The notes under the pieces: model-generated
What the model saw: the letters and a program-made list of their open reading frames with translations, nothing else
What the model was told of the DNA's origin: nothing
Databases searched by the model: none
In this document: positions 19,903 to 27,640 of the stretch, in pieces
Layout: each line of letters starts with the position of its first letter
Position numbering within the stretch: position 1 is the stretch's first letter
Translations under genes and position numbers: made by a program
DNA from: Candidatus Epulonipiscium sp.
GTDB lineage: Bacteria > Bacillota > Clostridia > Lachnospirales > Defluviitaleaceae
Reading direction: 5' to 3'
DNA: 44,891 nt
Assembly: GCA_012521395.1 (NCBI GenBank)
Contig: JAAYML010000001.1
Location: forward strand, 1 to 44,891

Positions 19903-20058
19903 AAAACGCTCCATCCGCCTTCCCAATAATTTTTTACTAGTTTAACCTAATTCAAAATTTTTTACAATATTATTTTATTTTTATTAATAAGAACTTGTAT
20001 ATAATAATTTTTTTCTATAAAATATAATCAATATCAGTCATAAAGGAGGGACCCTGCT

Positions 20059-20862
20059 GTGGAAAATGTAATGTTTGCTTTTGGAATAACCCTCTTTGCA
20101 GGCTTAGCAACAGGAATCGGAAGTATCCTGGCCTTCTTTGCTAAAAAAACAAATACAAAATTTTTGTCCGTTGCTTTAGGGTTTTCTGCTGGTGTAATGA
20201 TTTATGTCTCTATGATAGATATTTTTACAAAAGCAAAGGATTCCCTTGTTCTTGTTTTAGGTGAGACAAAAGGCTCATGGATTACAGTCATCAGCTTTTT
20301 TGGCGGAATGTTTTTAATCGGACTGATTGATACCTTTATTCCTTCAACAGAAAATCCCCATGCAGTGCATACCGTTGAAGATATGAACCAACCCCTTTCT
20401 CCCAAAAAGGATGACCTTTTCCGCATGGGTATTTTTACAGCCCTTGCAATAACTATTCATAACTTTCCCGAAGGACTTGCTACTTTTACTGCAGCAATAA
20501 AAGATCCTTCCCTTGGCATTGCAATTGCTGTCGCTATTGCTATTCATAATATTCCTGAAGGCATCGCCGTATCTGTGCCAATTTATTTTGCTACAGGGAG
20601 CAAGAAAAAAGCCTTTATTTATTCTTTTTTGTCCGGACTTTCGGAACCCCTGGGGGCAAGTGTAGGATTTATCCTCTTGTCAGGCTTATTTAACGATTTA
20701 ACCTTTGGAATCCTGTTTGCTGCCGTTGCAGGAATTATGATATATATTTCTTTAGATGAATTATTGCCTGCTGCTGAAAAGTATGGGGAACATCACTTAT
20801 CCATATATGGTGTTATAGCAGGCATGATGGTGATGGCCTTAAGTTTGTTAATATTTATTTAA
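20059..20862 (+). CDS. zupT: ZIP-family zinc/divalent metal transporter
   Basis: A 267-residue protein with about eight membrane helices. The metal-pathway motifs HNFPEGLATF and HNIPEGIAVSVP are both present, with a histidine-containing variable loop (NPHAVHTVEDM) between helices 3 and 4, as in bacterial ZupT. It should import zinc and possibly iron or manganese. Start is GTG at 20059, nine bases after GGAGG. A candidate promoter with TTGTAT and TAAAAT 17 bases apart lies in the AT-rich upstream region. It ends at a strong bidirectional terminator. Confidence 0.9.
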   Translation: MENVMFAFGITLFAGLATGIGSILAFFAKKTNTKFLSVALGFSAGVMIYVSMIDIFTKAKDSLVLVLGETKGSWITVISFFGGMFLIGLIDTFIPSTENPHAVHTVEDMNQPLSPKKDDLFRMGIFTALAITIHNFPEGLATFTAAIKDPSLGIAIAVAIAIHNIPEGIAVSVPIYFATGSKKKAFIYSFLSGLSEPLGASVGFILLSGLFNDLTFGILFAAVAGIMIYISLDELLPAAEKYGEHHLSIYGVIAGMMVMALSLLIFI

Positions 20863-20896
20863 AAAGCAACTGCATCACAGGATGCAGCTGCTTTTT
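20861..20896. terminator. Bidirectional terminator between zupT and a convergent gene
   Basis: The arms AAAAAGCAACTGCATC and GATGCAGCTGCTTTTT form a roughly 15-bp stem with one mismatch and a 4-nt loop, with A and T tracts on either side serving both strands. Confidence 0.85.
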
Positions 20897-20919
20897 GATT
20901 ATCAGCAATCTAATAATGA

Positions 20920-21318
20920 TTAAATATCTACTTGTAAAAGCTCTATGGCTTTACATGAAAACTCTATCGTTCCATTTTCATAATCCCTTACTAAATATCT
21001 TTGTTCCAGATCCCAACCTAAAAACAATCGGTCAATAATCTCAAATCCCATGATTTGATTATATTTACCTCCAATAGAGCGCATGATTAAGTTATTTATT
21101 CCATTAAATTTAAAACAGGCTTTCATTAAACCATGATTGGATAATTCCAGCCCAAATAATATTTTTAAATAAGAGCTTCTTTCTCCAAATTCATTTAAAT
21201 CTATATAATAATTAAAAGCTTCTATGTACTTTATTTTCTTCCAGGAAAACTGCGGATGAATGCTTAATATTTTCTCCATCCCTGTAATATCTTTATAAAG
21301 TCTGTTCTCGTTAATCAT
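20920..21318 (-). CDS. Hypothetical protein, 132 residues
   Basis: A soluble-looking protein without signal peptide or membrane helix, rich in aromatic residues, Leu and Ile, with a mixed alpha/beta appearance. ATG at 21318 follows AAAGGGG. No motif is recognised; the size and composition recall small immunity or repressor-like proteins, but nothing here supports either. It stands alone between hairpins. Confidence 0.6.
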   Translation of the reverse strand: MINENRLYKDITGMEKILSIHPQFSWKKIKYIEAFNYYIDLNEFGERSSYLKILFGLELSNHGLMKACFKFNGINNLIMRSIGGKYNQIMGFEIIDRLFLGWDLEQRYLVRDYENGTIEFSCKAIELLQVDI

Positions 21319-21466
21319 AGCATGCCCCTTTCTTTTTCAAGCCGAAAAATCTCTCATCATTTCATATTCGATATAGAATAAGGTTTTTGGAAACAGCTTA
21401 TTCATTTTTTATTATTATACTATAGTAATTATTGAAAAAAAGTCTAATTTTGTTTAATCTTGATTT

Positions 21467-21508
21467 AAAAAGCACCTTTTATCATAAAATGACAAAAGGT
21501 GCTTTTTT
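21467..21508. terminator. Terminator of hcp
   Basis: The arms AAAAAGCACCTTTT and AAAAGGTGCTTTTT form a 14-bp perfect stem around a 13-nt loop, just after the hcp stop. Flanking A and T tracts would let it work on both strands. Confidence 0.85.
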
Positions 21509-21523
21509 TAAAATTAAAAGTCT

Positions 21524-23158
21524 TTATCCTAAAAACATTTTTAAATCATCTTCTACGTTTGTAATTCCGCCAATACCAAATTGTTCTACTAATACTTTTG
21601 CCACATTTGGAGAAAGGAAAGCTGGAAGCGTTGGACCAAGGTGTATGTTTTTTACACCCAGATATAAAAGGGCAAGAAGTACGATGACCGCTTTTTGTTC
21701 ATACCATGCAATATTATAGGAAATTGGCAATTCATTGACATCATTTAACTCAAAGATTTCTTTTAATTTAAGCGCAATAACCGCTAAAGAGTAAGAATCA
21801 TTACATTGTCCTGCATCAAGAACTCGTGGAATACCGCCAATATCACCTAAATCTAACTTATTATATCGGTATTTGGCACAGCCTGCTGTTAAAATAACCG
21901 TATCCTCTGGAAGAGATTTGGCAAATTCTGTATAATAATCTCTGCTCTTCATTCTGCCATCGCAACCTGCCATAACAAAGAAGCGTTTAATAACACCTGA
22001 TTTTACCGCATCCACAATTTTATCTGCTAAGGAAAACACAGTATTGTGCGCAAATCCTCCTATAATTTCTCCCTTTTCTATCTCAACAGGTGCCGGACAT
22101 CTTTTAGCATGTTCAATGATTGCTGAAAAATCCTTCTTTCCGTCTTTTCCGGCAGAGATATATTGAATTCCTTCAAAACCTACTGAACCTGTTACATAAA
22201 CTCTGTCTTTATAAGATTCCTTAGGTGGTACCAGACAGTTTGTGGTCATTAATATCGGACCATTAAATTTCTCAAATTCCTCATTTTGTTTCCACCATGC
22301 GTTCCCATAGTTCCCAACAAAATGCTCATACTTTTTAAATGCCGGATAATAATGAGCAGGCAACATTTCTCCATGAGTATACACGTCGACCCCAGTATCC
22401 TTTGTTTGCTCAAGCAATTGTTCCAAATCCTTCAAATCATGACCACTGATTAAAATAGCTGGATTGTTTCTTACACCGATATTAACTTTGGTAATTTCAG
22501 GATGACCATAACTTGAAGTATTGGCTTCATCAAGAAGAGCCATGACATCTACACCATATTTACCTGTTTCTAAAGTAAGTGCTACCAAATCATCTATGGT
22601 TAAATGGTCATCTAAAGTAGCCGCTAAAGCTTTCTGAAGGAAAGCATGTATTTCATTTTTATCATAGCCTAAATTAATCGCATGTTTCCCGTAAGCTGAC
22701 ATTCCTTTTAAACCATATGTAATTAATTCTCTTAAGGATCGGATATCTTCATTTTCTGTCGTTAATATGCCTACGGTTTCAGCTTTTTTATCAAACTCTT
22801 CCTTGCTTACTGTAAAAATTGCAGCATCGTGGGTAATCTTTTCAACCTTTCCTCCTGCTTCTGCCACTGCTTTTTTTACATTTTCACGGACTTCTAAAGC
22901 TCTTTCAATTCTATGAATGAAATCATTTCTGTCAAAATTTGCATTAGTTATGGTTGAAAACATATTTTCCATGATAAATTCATTGACTTCTTTACTTTCA
23001 TAGCCAACTTTACGACCTTCCGTTGTATACATTGAAATCCCCTTAAGGACATAGATAAGTAAATCTTGCAGATTAGCTACATCTGCACTTTTTCCACATA
23101 CTCCTCTTAAAGTACAGCCTTGTCCTTTTGCTGTTTCTTGACATTGATAACAAAACAT
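21524..23158 (-). CDS. hcp: Hybrid cluster protein (hydroxylamine/NO reductase type)
   Basis: A 544-residue Fe-S/Fe-O-S enzyme, linked in other bacteria to hydroxylamine and nitric oxide detoxification and to protein S-nitrosylation. The N-terminal cluster is C3-x2-C6-x8-C15-x5-C21, the strict-anaerobe class with a [4Fe-4S] centre. The hybrid-cluster ligands are visible in [44 protein letters not shown] and [13 protein letters not shown] has AAGGAGG upstream. It follows pfp after a terminator, with its own promoter region containing a palindrome (23186-23201). No hcr reductase gene is adjacent, as usual for this class. Confidence 0.96.
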   Translation of the reverse strand: MFCYQCQETAKGQGCTLRGVCGKSADVANLQDLLIYVLKGISMYTTEGRKVGYESKEVNEFIMENMFSTITNANFDRNDFIHRIERALEVRENVKKAVAEAGGKVEKITHDAAIFTVSKEEFDKKAETVGILTTENEDIRSLRELITYGLKGMSAYGKHAINLGYDKNEIHAFLQKALAATLDDHLTIDDLVALTLETGKYGVDVMALLDEANTSSYGHPEITKVNIGVRNNPAILISGHDLKDLEQLLEQTKDTGVDVYTHGEMLPAHYYPAFKKYEHFVGNYGNAWWKQNEEFEKFNGPILMTTNCLVPPKESYKDRVYVTGSVGFEGIQYISAGKDGKKDFSAIIEHAKRCPAPVEIEKGEIIGGFAHNTVFSLADKIVDAVKSGVIKRFFVMAGCDGRMKSRDYYTEFAKSLPEDTVILTAGCAKYRYNKLDLGDIGGIPRVLDAGQCNDSYSLAVIALKLKEIFELNDVNELPISYNIAWYEQKAVIVLLALLYLGVKNIHLGPTLPAFLSPNVAKVLVEQFGIGGITNVEDDLKMFLG

Positions 23159-23185
23159 ATTATTTTCCTCCTTTTAAAATTTAAT

Positions 23186-23201
23186 TAAACCCACAGGTTT
23201 A
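23186..23201. promoter_or_regulatory. Candidate operator upstream of hcp
   Basis: TAAACC-CACA-GGTTTA is a perfect 6+4+6 inverted repeat 28-43 bases before the hcp start codon. The dyad size fits a Crp/Fnr-type site, and a Crp/Fnr regulator is encoded at 15371-16030. The half-site is not a known HcpR or FNR consensus that I can confirm. Confidence 0.4.
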
Positions 23202-23240
23202 CTTTGTTTAAATATATAATAAGTCATAAAAAAAGAAAAA

Positions 23241-23260
23241 ACCGTGACATAAATCACGGA
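23241..23260 (-). terminator. Terminator of pfp
   Basis: Stem CCGTGA/TCACGG (23242-23247 with 23254-23259) has a 6-nt loop and is followed on the minus strand by GTTTTTTC, 18 bases after the pfp stop. Confidence 0.75.
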
Positions 23261-23276
23261 TTGAAAATTTTTTATT

Positions 23277-24512
23277 TTATTCGCCAACCGTTTTCCTGTA
23301 ATCTAATATCTTGGGCGCCTTAGGTGCCCTGATTCTATGAGCAACAGGAAAATTCGAACCAACCAGAGGACTTAGATAATATTTAAATGCATCGGTAACA
23401 TTATTCCCCTCTTTATTAATAAAATGATCCGGCATGACTCTTGTCTTGCCTGCAATTTCTTCTAATCTCCTCAATTCATAGTTTACTGAATAAAAACCTG
23501 TTCGCTGAATAGTAATGGAACCATCGACGTCATACCAGATGGCAAATTGCGCTGCTTTTTCCCCTACTTCTCTTGCTTCATTCTGGTCCACATCTGAAAC
23601 ACAACCTATAAAAGAGCGCTGTAAATAGCCTAAAGTATCAGAACGCACCCTGTTAATTTTCAATTTGTCTTTTACACACTTTGCCAGCAAGTCCCCTAAA
23701 GCACCTGTCCCCGAAAGCTGCACATTTCCATGAGCATCTTTTTCAACATCTTCCATTAACTTTGTTATAACCGGAACACCCTTTTCATCCTGGATTCCTT
23801 CTGCAACTGCAACCACACAGCGTCCATACTGGTAATATACCTTTCTTACATCAGACAAAAATTTATCGATACTAAATGGTCTTTCCGGCAGATAAATCAA
23901 ATGAGGTCCATCGTCAGGATATTTTTGCGCTAAAGAAGAAGCTGCTGTCAAAAAACCTGCATGTCTTCCCATAACAACACCTATGTAAACCCCTGGCAAA
24001 GCTCGGTTATCAAGATTTACGCCTATAAAGGCCTGAGCTACAAATCTGGCAGCAGAACCATAACCTGGCGTATGGTCATTTAAAACCAAATCATTATCAA
24101 TCGTTTTTGGAATATGAATGGCTCTGAATTCATAATCGGATTTTTTTGCATTTTCATTAACAATCCGTACAGTATCTGCAGAATCATTACCACCGATATA
24201 GAAAAAATATCTCACATCATGTGCCTTTAAAACATCAAAGATTTCCTTGCAATACTTTTCATCCGGTTTATCCCTGGTTGAAAGCAGGGCCGATGAAGGT
24301 GTACGTGCTACCTGCTCTAAATTGTTTGTGGTCTCTTGTGTCAAATCCACAAAATCCTCATTAACAATGCCTGCAACCCCATTGACTGCCCCATATACTT
24401 TCGTTACTTGCTGAAATTTCCTGGATTCTAAAACCACTCCCACAAGAGACTGGTTAATAACAGCAGTAGGTCCTCCCCCTTGAGCCACAACGACTTTTCC
24501 CTGCAGCTTCAT
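23277..24512 (-). CDS. pfp: 6-phosphofructokinase, probably PPi-dependent
   Basis: A 411-residue PFK-family enzyme of glycolysis. N-terminal AQGGGPTAVINQSL, the nucleotide/PPi site GGNDSADT, catalytic PKTIDNDL and MGRHAGFLT are visible. The lysine in PKTIDND and the D at GGNDS (rather than GGDGS) are the usual marks of PPi use; some members of this long clade use ATP, so cofactor is inferred. ATG has GGGGGA upstream, and a TATAAT box lies at 24548-24553 on the minus strand with a poor -35. Confidence 0.88.
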   Translation of the reverse strand: MKLQGKVVVAQGGGPTAVINQSLVGVVLESRKFQQVTKVYGAVNGVAGIVNEDFVDLTQETTNNLEQVARTPSSALLSTRDKPDEKYCKEIFDVLKAHDVRYFFYIGGNDSADTVRIVNENAKKSDYEFRAIHIPKTIDNDLVLNDHTPGYGSAARFVAQAFIGVNLDNRALPGVYIGVVMGRHAGFLTAASSLAQKYPDDGPHLIYLPERPFSIDKFLSDVRKVYYQYGRCVVAVAEGIQDEKGVPVITKLMEDVEKDAHGNVQLSGTGALGDLLAKCVKDKLKINRVRSDTLGYLQRSFIGCVSDVDQNEAREVGEKAAQFAIWYDVDGSITIQRTGFYSVNYELRRLEEIAGKTRVMPDHFINKEGNNVTDAFKYYLSPLVGSNFPVAHRIRAPKAPKILDYRKTVGE

Positions 24513-24682
24513 AAAATTCCCCCTTTTATATTTTCCATTTTTTGTATATTATAACATTTATTTAAATGATTTTCCATTGAATTTTTTATTATTTCTGTAT
24601 TATTTCAGTAAACTTTATTAAATAAAAATATTAGATAAGCATTGAAATTAAGATATTAAAATTATATGCTTCTAAAATAATA

Positions 24683-24710
24683 CCCTATTCCTTGAAAGGA
24701 ATAGGGTAGT
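24683..24710. terminator. Orphan palindrome in the pfp upstream region
   Basis: TACCCTATTCCT and its perfect complement flank a 4-nt loop. It lies over 170 bases upstream of pfp and 130 bases before a broken lipoprotein gene, with no gene ending beside it. It looks like a terminator left from a lost gene. The remainder of 24513-24839 is AT-rich and holds nothing else I can support apart from the pfp promoter box. Confidence 0.5.
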
Positions 24711-24839
24711 TATTATTTCATACTAATTTTAATTTAACTAAAAATTTAATAAAACAAAATTTCTCGACAGTTGTTACGATAAAATATATACTTTTTACTT
24801 GACATACTATTATTTTAATATAAGGAGAGGAACTATAGC

Positions 24840-25060
24840 ATGAGAAAAGATTCATTATTCATTCTTACTATTATGCTAACATTAACTTAAGTATGTGCTT
24901 GTTCTTCTAAAAGGCTGAAGACACAAAAAGCACAAACAGCAATATTTCAGGAGAAATACAATCAAATTCAGGATCAAAAAATGAATCCAATAAAATCACT
25001 GATTTAAATACAGAAAAATCAAGTGAAAACCCTTCAAGCGAGAAAGAATATTATCACTGA
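24840..25060 (+). pseudogene. Broken lipoprotein gene
   Basis: An ATG with AGAGG upstream opens a lipoprotein signal peptide (MRKDSLFILTIMLTLT), then a TAA at 24888-24890 interrupts it just before VCACSSK, which holds the lipobox cysteine. After an A run near 24910 the reading shifts by one base into KAEDTKSTNSNISGE and on through a Ser/Asn/Glu-rich linker of the kind that follows a lipobox, ending at TGA 25058-25060. At least one stop and one frameshift are needed to explain it, so it is a pseudogene unless the sequence has errors. The functional domain is missing or scrambled downstream. Confidence 0.65.
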
Positions 25061-25074
25061 TGGAGGTAAAATAA

Positions 25075-25236
25075 TTGGATTCCCACGAGCATTATAAATG
25101 CTCTGCTAATAATAATATAAGCAAAAAATGCAGTTTTAACAAAATTCTTAAAGGTAAAAGCGCTAATATTAATTACAATGGAGATGTAATTGTTTTAGGT
25201 TTACGTGGAAAAGATTATTTATTACAACTGTCTTAA
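25075..25236 (+). CDS. Short ORF of 53 residues, possibly a fragment of the broken gene upstream
   Basis: TTG start with GGAGG seven bases upstream gives a 53-residue protein beginning MDSHEHYKCSANNN and ending GLRGKDYLLQLS. It has two cysteines and no signal peptide. It may be a true small gene, but it sits directly after the pseudogene and could be the out-of-frame C-terminus of the same ancestral protein. No family recognised. Confidence 0.3.
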   Translation: MDSHEHYKCSANNNISKKCSFNKILKGKSANINYNGDVIVLGLRGKDYLLQLS

Positions 25237-25298
25237 GCAAATTAAAATCTTCTGGATGTTTATTTCAAATTAAATTAATCTTTTAGGAGGAATTAAAA

Positions 25299-25994
25299 AC
25301 GAATTCTTTTAAAAAATGCATCTGTTTATTAATCAGCACTTTATTATTAATTAGTTCCCTTTCTGGCTGTGGCATTCTTAACAATTCAAAATCAACTGGT
25401 AGTTCACAAAGTGGAAATACTGTTTCTGAAGATACAGATAATAAAAAACAAGAAAAACAAGTTGGTAGCCTTGATAATCCTGTGCCCCTGGGTGAGTCTT
25501 TTTCCTGGGAAGATGAATATTCCAGTGATATTTTAGATCCTATAGCTTATACAGGAACCTATACAGCCTGTATTAAATCTGTAAAAAAATTAGAAGACAG
25601 TGAATATGAACAGTATGACTTAGAAAAAGATGAAAATGCAGACGCTTACTTAATTTCCATTGAAATGTCCGGAGATATCACACCAACTGTAGGAAAGGTA
25701 TCTTACAACTCTACCATTCCAAATATTTCTGGTACAAGAGTACCAGAAGGCGGTGGATATATGGGCGCTGTAACCAGCGGATTTGATGGTTCTATCAGTC
25801 GAGTAATATCTGACAAATATGGTTTATCCACTTTACTGAACAACAATGAAAATAATCAGGTTGATTACAGTGGAGAATTCATTGTTTATGGTTATAAAGA
25901 ATATGAAAACTTATTGATGATAAAAGTGCAAAAAAAATATCTTGATGAAAATGTTCCATCTGACGAAAAATATATTTACTTTAAATTGAAATAG
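25299..25994 (+). CDS. Lipoprotein with apparent ACG start codon
   Basis: A 231-residue secreted lipoprotein: N-terminus NSFKKCICLLIS, hydrophobic core to residue 22, lipobox LSGC with Cys24, a Ser/Asp/Lys linker to about residue 58, then a beta-rich domain of about 170 residues that I do not recognise. The frame is intact from the signal peptide to the stop, but no ATG, GTG or TTG exists before the lipobox. An ACG at 25299-25301 stands exactly where the start should be, eight bases from AGGAGG. It is either a rare ACG start or a start codon lost by a single T-to-C change. The next in-frame start (GTG 25482) would drop signal and linker. The gene converges on the C39-like gene, with only 4 bp between stops. 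Confidence 0.65.
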   Translation, partial: TNSFKKCICLLISTLLLISSLSGCGILNNSKSTGSSQSGNTVSEDTDNKKQEKQVGSLDNPVPLGESFSWEDEYSSDILDPIAYTGTYTACIKSVKKLEDSEYEQYDLEKDENADAYLISIEMSGDITPTVGKVSYNSTIPNISGTRVPEGGGYMGAVTSGFDGSISRVISDKYGLSTLLNNNENNQVDYSGEFIVYGYKEYENLLMIKVQKKYLDENVPSDEKYIYFKLK

Positions 25995-25998
25995 TATA

Positions 25999-26886
25999 TT
26001 ATTTTATATAACTTATGGCTTGCCTGCCCATCTGTTTCCAGGAAGCATAAAAATCCTTCCTGGAAACTTTTTGATTGGGCGCATTTTTTAATGGATTATT
26101 TATATAAATATAATCCTTATCATAACCCGTAATCAAAACAGAATGTTCTTTCATCGTAATCCGTATTTTTCCATAGGGCGTGTGCCATTCCTGAAAATAA
26201 TCATCGCTAAGTTCCTTAAAACTACCATTGGAAATCACCCAGACAGGACTCCCCTGACTGAGAAAATATAAGATATCTTCCCAATGACAACCTGTTAAAT
26301 CGATAACTTTTCCTGGCAGATACTGATCTGCTAATGCTTTTATAGGTTTATGATAGACACCATAGCCCATATTTTCAAAACTATATATATCTCCTACAAA
26401 GCCTGCATTGGGATGTCCGTAATAAATCTTACCGTTTTTCTTTTGATAAGGAGTAGGATCTTTTTTTATTTCTTTTGCCAGGGTCATTTTATCCACTTGA
26501 ACCCCTGCCGATTGAAGCATCATAGCAAGACTTGTTACTTCACAGCCTCTGGCCAGTTCAGGCAACTGTGAAATCATAGGTGCCTCTAAAATAACGCTTT
26601 CTTTTAAGCCAATTGTATTTGTCCATATCATCTTTTTATTATTGTAGTAATATATATAAGACTTTTGATACCTTCTGGCATGAGCAGAAGCCTGGGCAAA
26701 AGTTTCAAACGCCCCGAGAAACTGCTTTTCCCGATAAACAGCAAAAGGATTATTTTGGTTCCACTGATTTTGCTTTTTACTGACCTCTGTGACAAAATTT
26801 CCAGTATAAATACTGTAAAAAACATAAATGTAAAATAGCAATAGTACGAATTTAAGAGCTTTTTTTAAAGATAACTCTTTCATCAT
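25999..26886 (-). CDS. Membrane-anchored C39-like cysteine peptidase
   Basis: A 295-residue protein with an N-terminal signal anchor (about 10-29) and an extracellular C39_2-like papain-fold domain. Catalytic Cys115 lies in RGCEVTSLAMML, His248 in EHSVLITGYD, and Asn263/264 in INNP. Residues 45-95 form a small region with FETFAQASAHARRY similar in layout to that of YvpB-like proteins. The substrate is unknown; this family is outside the bacteriocin-exporting C39 transporters. Two adjacent ATGs are both near AAGG, so the start is uncertain by one codon. Confidence 0.8.
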   Translation of the reverse strand: MMKELSLKKALKFVLLLFYIYVFYSIYTGNFVTEVSKKQNQWNQNNPFAVYREKQFLGAFETFAQASAHARRYQKSYIYYYNNKKMIWTNTIGLKESVILEAPMISQLPELARGCEVTSLAMMLQSAGVQVDKMTLAKEIKKDPTPYQKKNGKIYYGHPNAGFVGDIYSFENMGYGVYHKPIKALADQYLPGKVIDLTGCHWEDILYFLSQGSPVWVISNGSFKELSDDYFQEWHTPYGKIRITMKEHSVLITGYDKDYIYINNPLKNAPNQKVSRKDFYASWKQMGRQAISYIK

Positions 26887-26935
26887 TTCAATCCTTTTTA
26901 ATTCGTTAATACATTATACTAATAATGCCAGAATA

Positions 26936-27589
26936 TTATTCTTCCATCTCCTGTTCCTGCTTTTCATTCTCTTGTCCGCCATCTTCCGCTTTCGGCAGGT
27001 ATCGCTTTAAAATTTTTCCAATAAGATAATAGCTAAAATAGGCATAGATAACAACGCCAAAAAGAATAACTGGTGGATAAATGTATATCGCAATAATCAA
27101 TATTTCAAATAATATGATACATAGAATGGTCGTAAAAAAATGCTTATTGCCAATGACAAAAGCCATTTTAAAAGCCGATGAAAGGGTTAAATATAACCTG
27201 GACAACAGTAAAAATATATAAAGGCTTATAATAAGTAACTGTAACAAAACAGCAGCCTGAACGATAAAAATATAACGTCCCAATTCACCATACAGAGCAA
27301 CATTAGACATATTAAATACTAAAACTGAAATAAGTAAAATTAAGATCAGCCAAATAGCTGTTGCCTGTTTAAAATTCATTTTAAAACTTTTCCAAAAATC
27401 CTTAAAAATATAGCCATCTTCTTTCCTGACCTTTTTTCCTACGACATAAAACAAAGCAGTCGTTGAGGCCCCAAAGGTAACCAGCGGAATACTAAATAAA
27501 AACCATAAAAGATTTAAAAATACCATATCAAACACAAAAGTTCCTATACGGTTAAAAGGGCCATCCAAATCAAAAAATCCTTTTCTCAT
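26936..27589 (-). CDS. YesL-like (DUF624) membrane protein
   Basis: A 217-residue protein with about five membrane helices and the DUF624 start GPFNRIGTFVFDMVFLNLLWFLFSIPLVTFGASTTA. Members often lie beside sugar ABC transporters or two-component systems, but none is near here. It ends in a Glu/Gln-rich tail. I use the ATG at 27589 with GGAGG eight bases upstream; the longer frame (16 codons) would run to within 4 bp of topB. It is probably cotranscribed with topB. Confidence 0.8.
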   Translation of the reverse strand: MRKGFFDLDGPFNRIGTFVFDMVFLNLLWFLFSIPLVTFGASTTALFYVVGKKVRKEDGYIFKDFWKSFKMNFKQATAIWLILILLISVLVFNMSNVALYGELGRYIFIVQAAVLLQLLIISLYIFLLLSRLYLTLSSAFKMAFVIGNKHFFTTILCIILFEILIIAIYIYPPVILFGVVIYAYFSYYLIGKILKRYLPKAEDGGQENEKQEQEMEE

Positions 27590-27640
27590 TTTTGTTTCCT
27601 CCATCATTTTTTCGTGAAATGCCAGTCCATTTTTCAAAAC

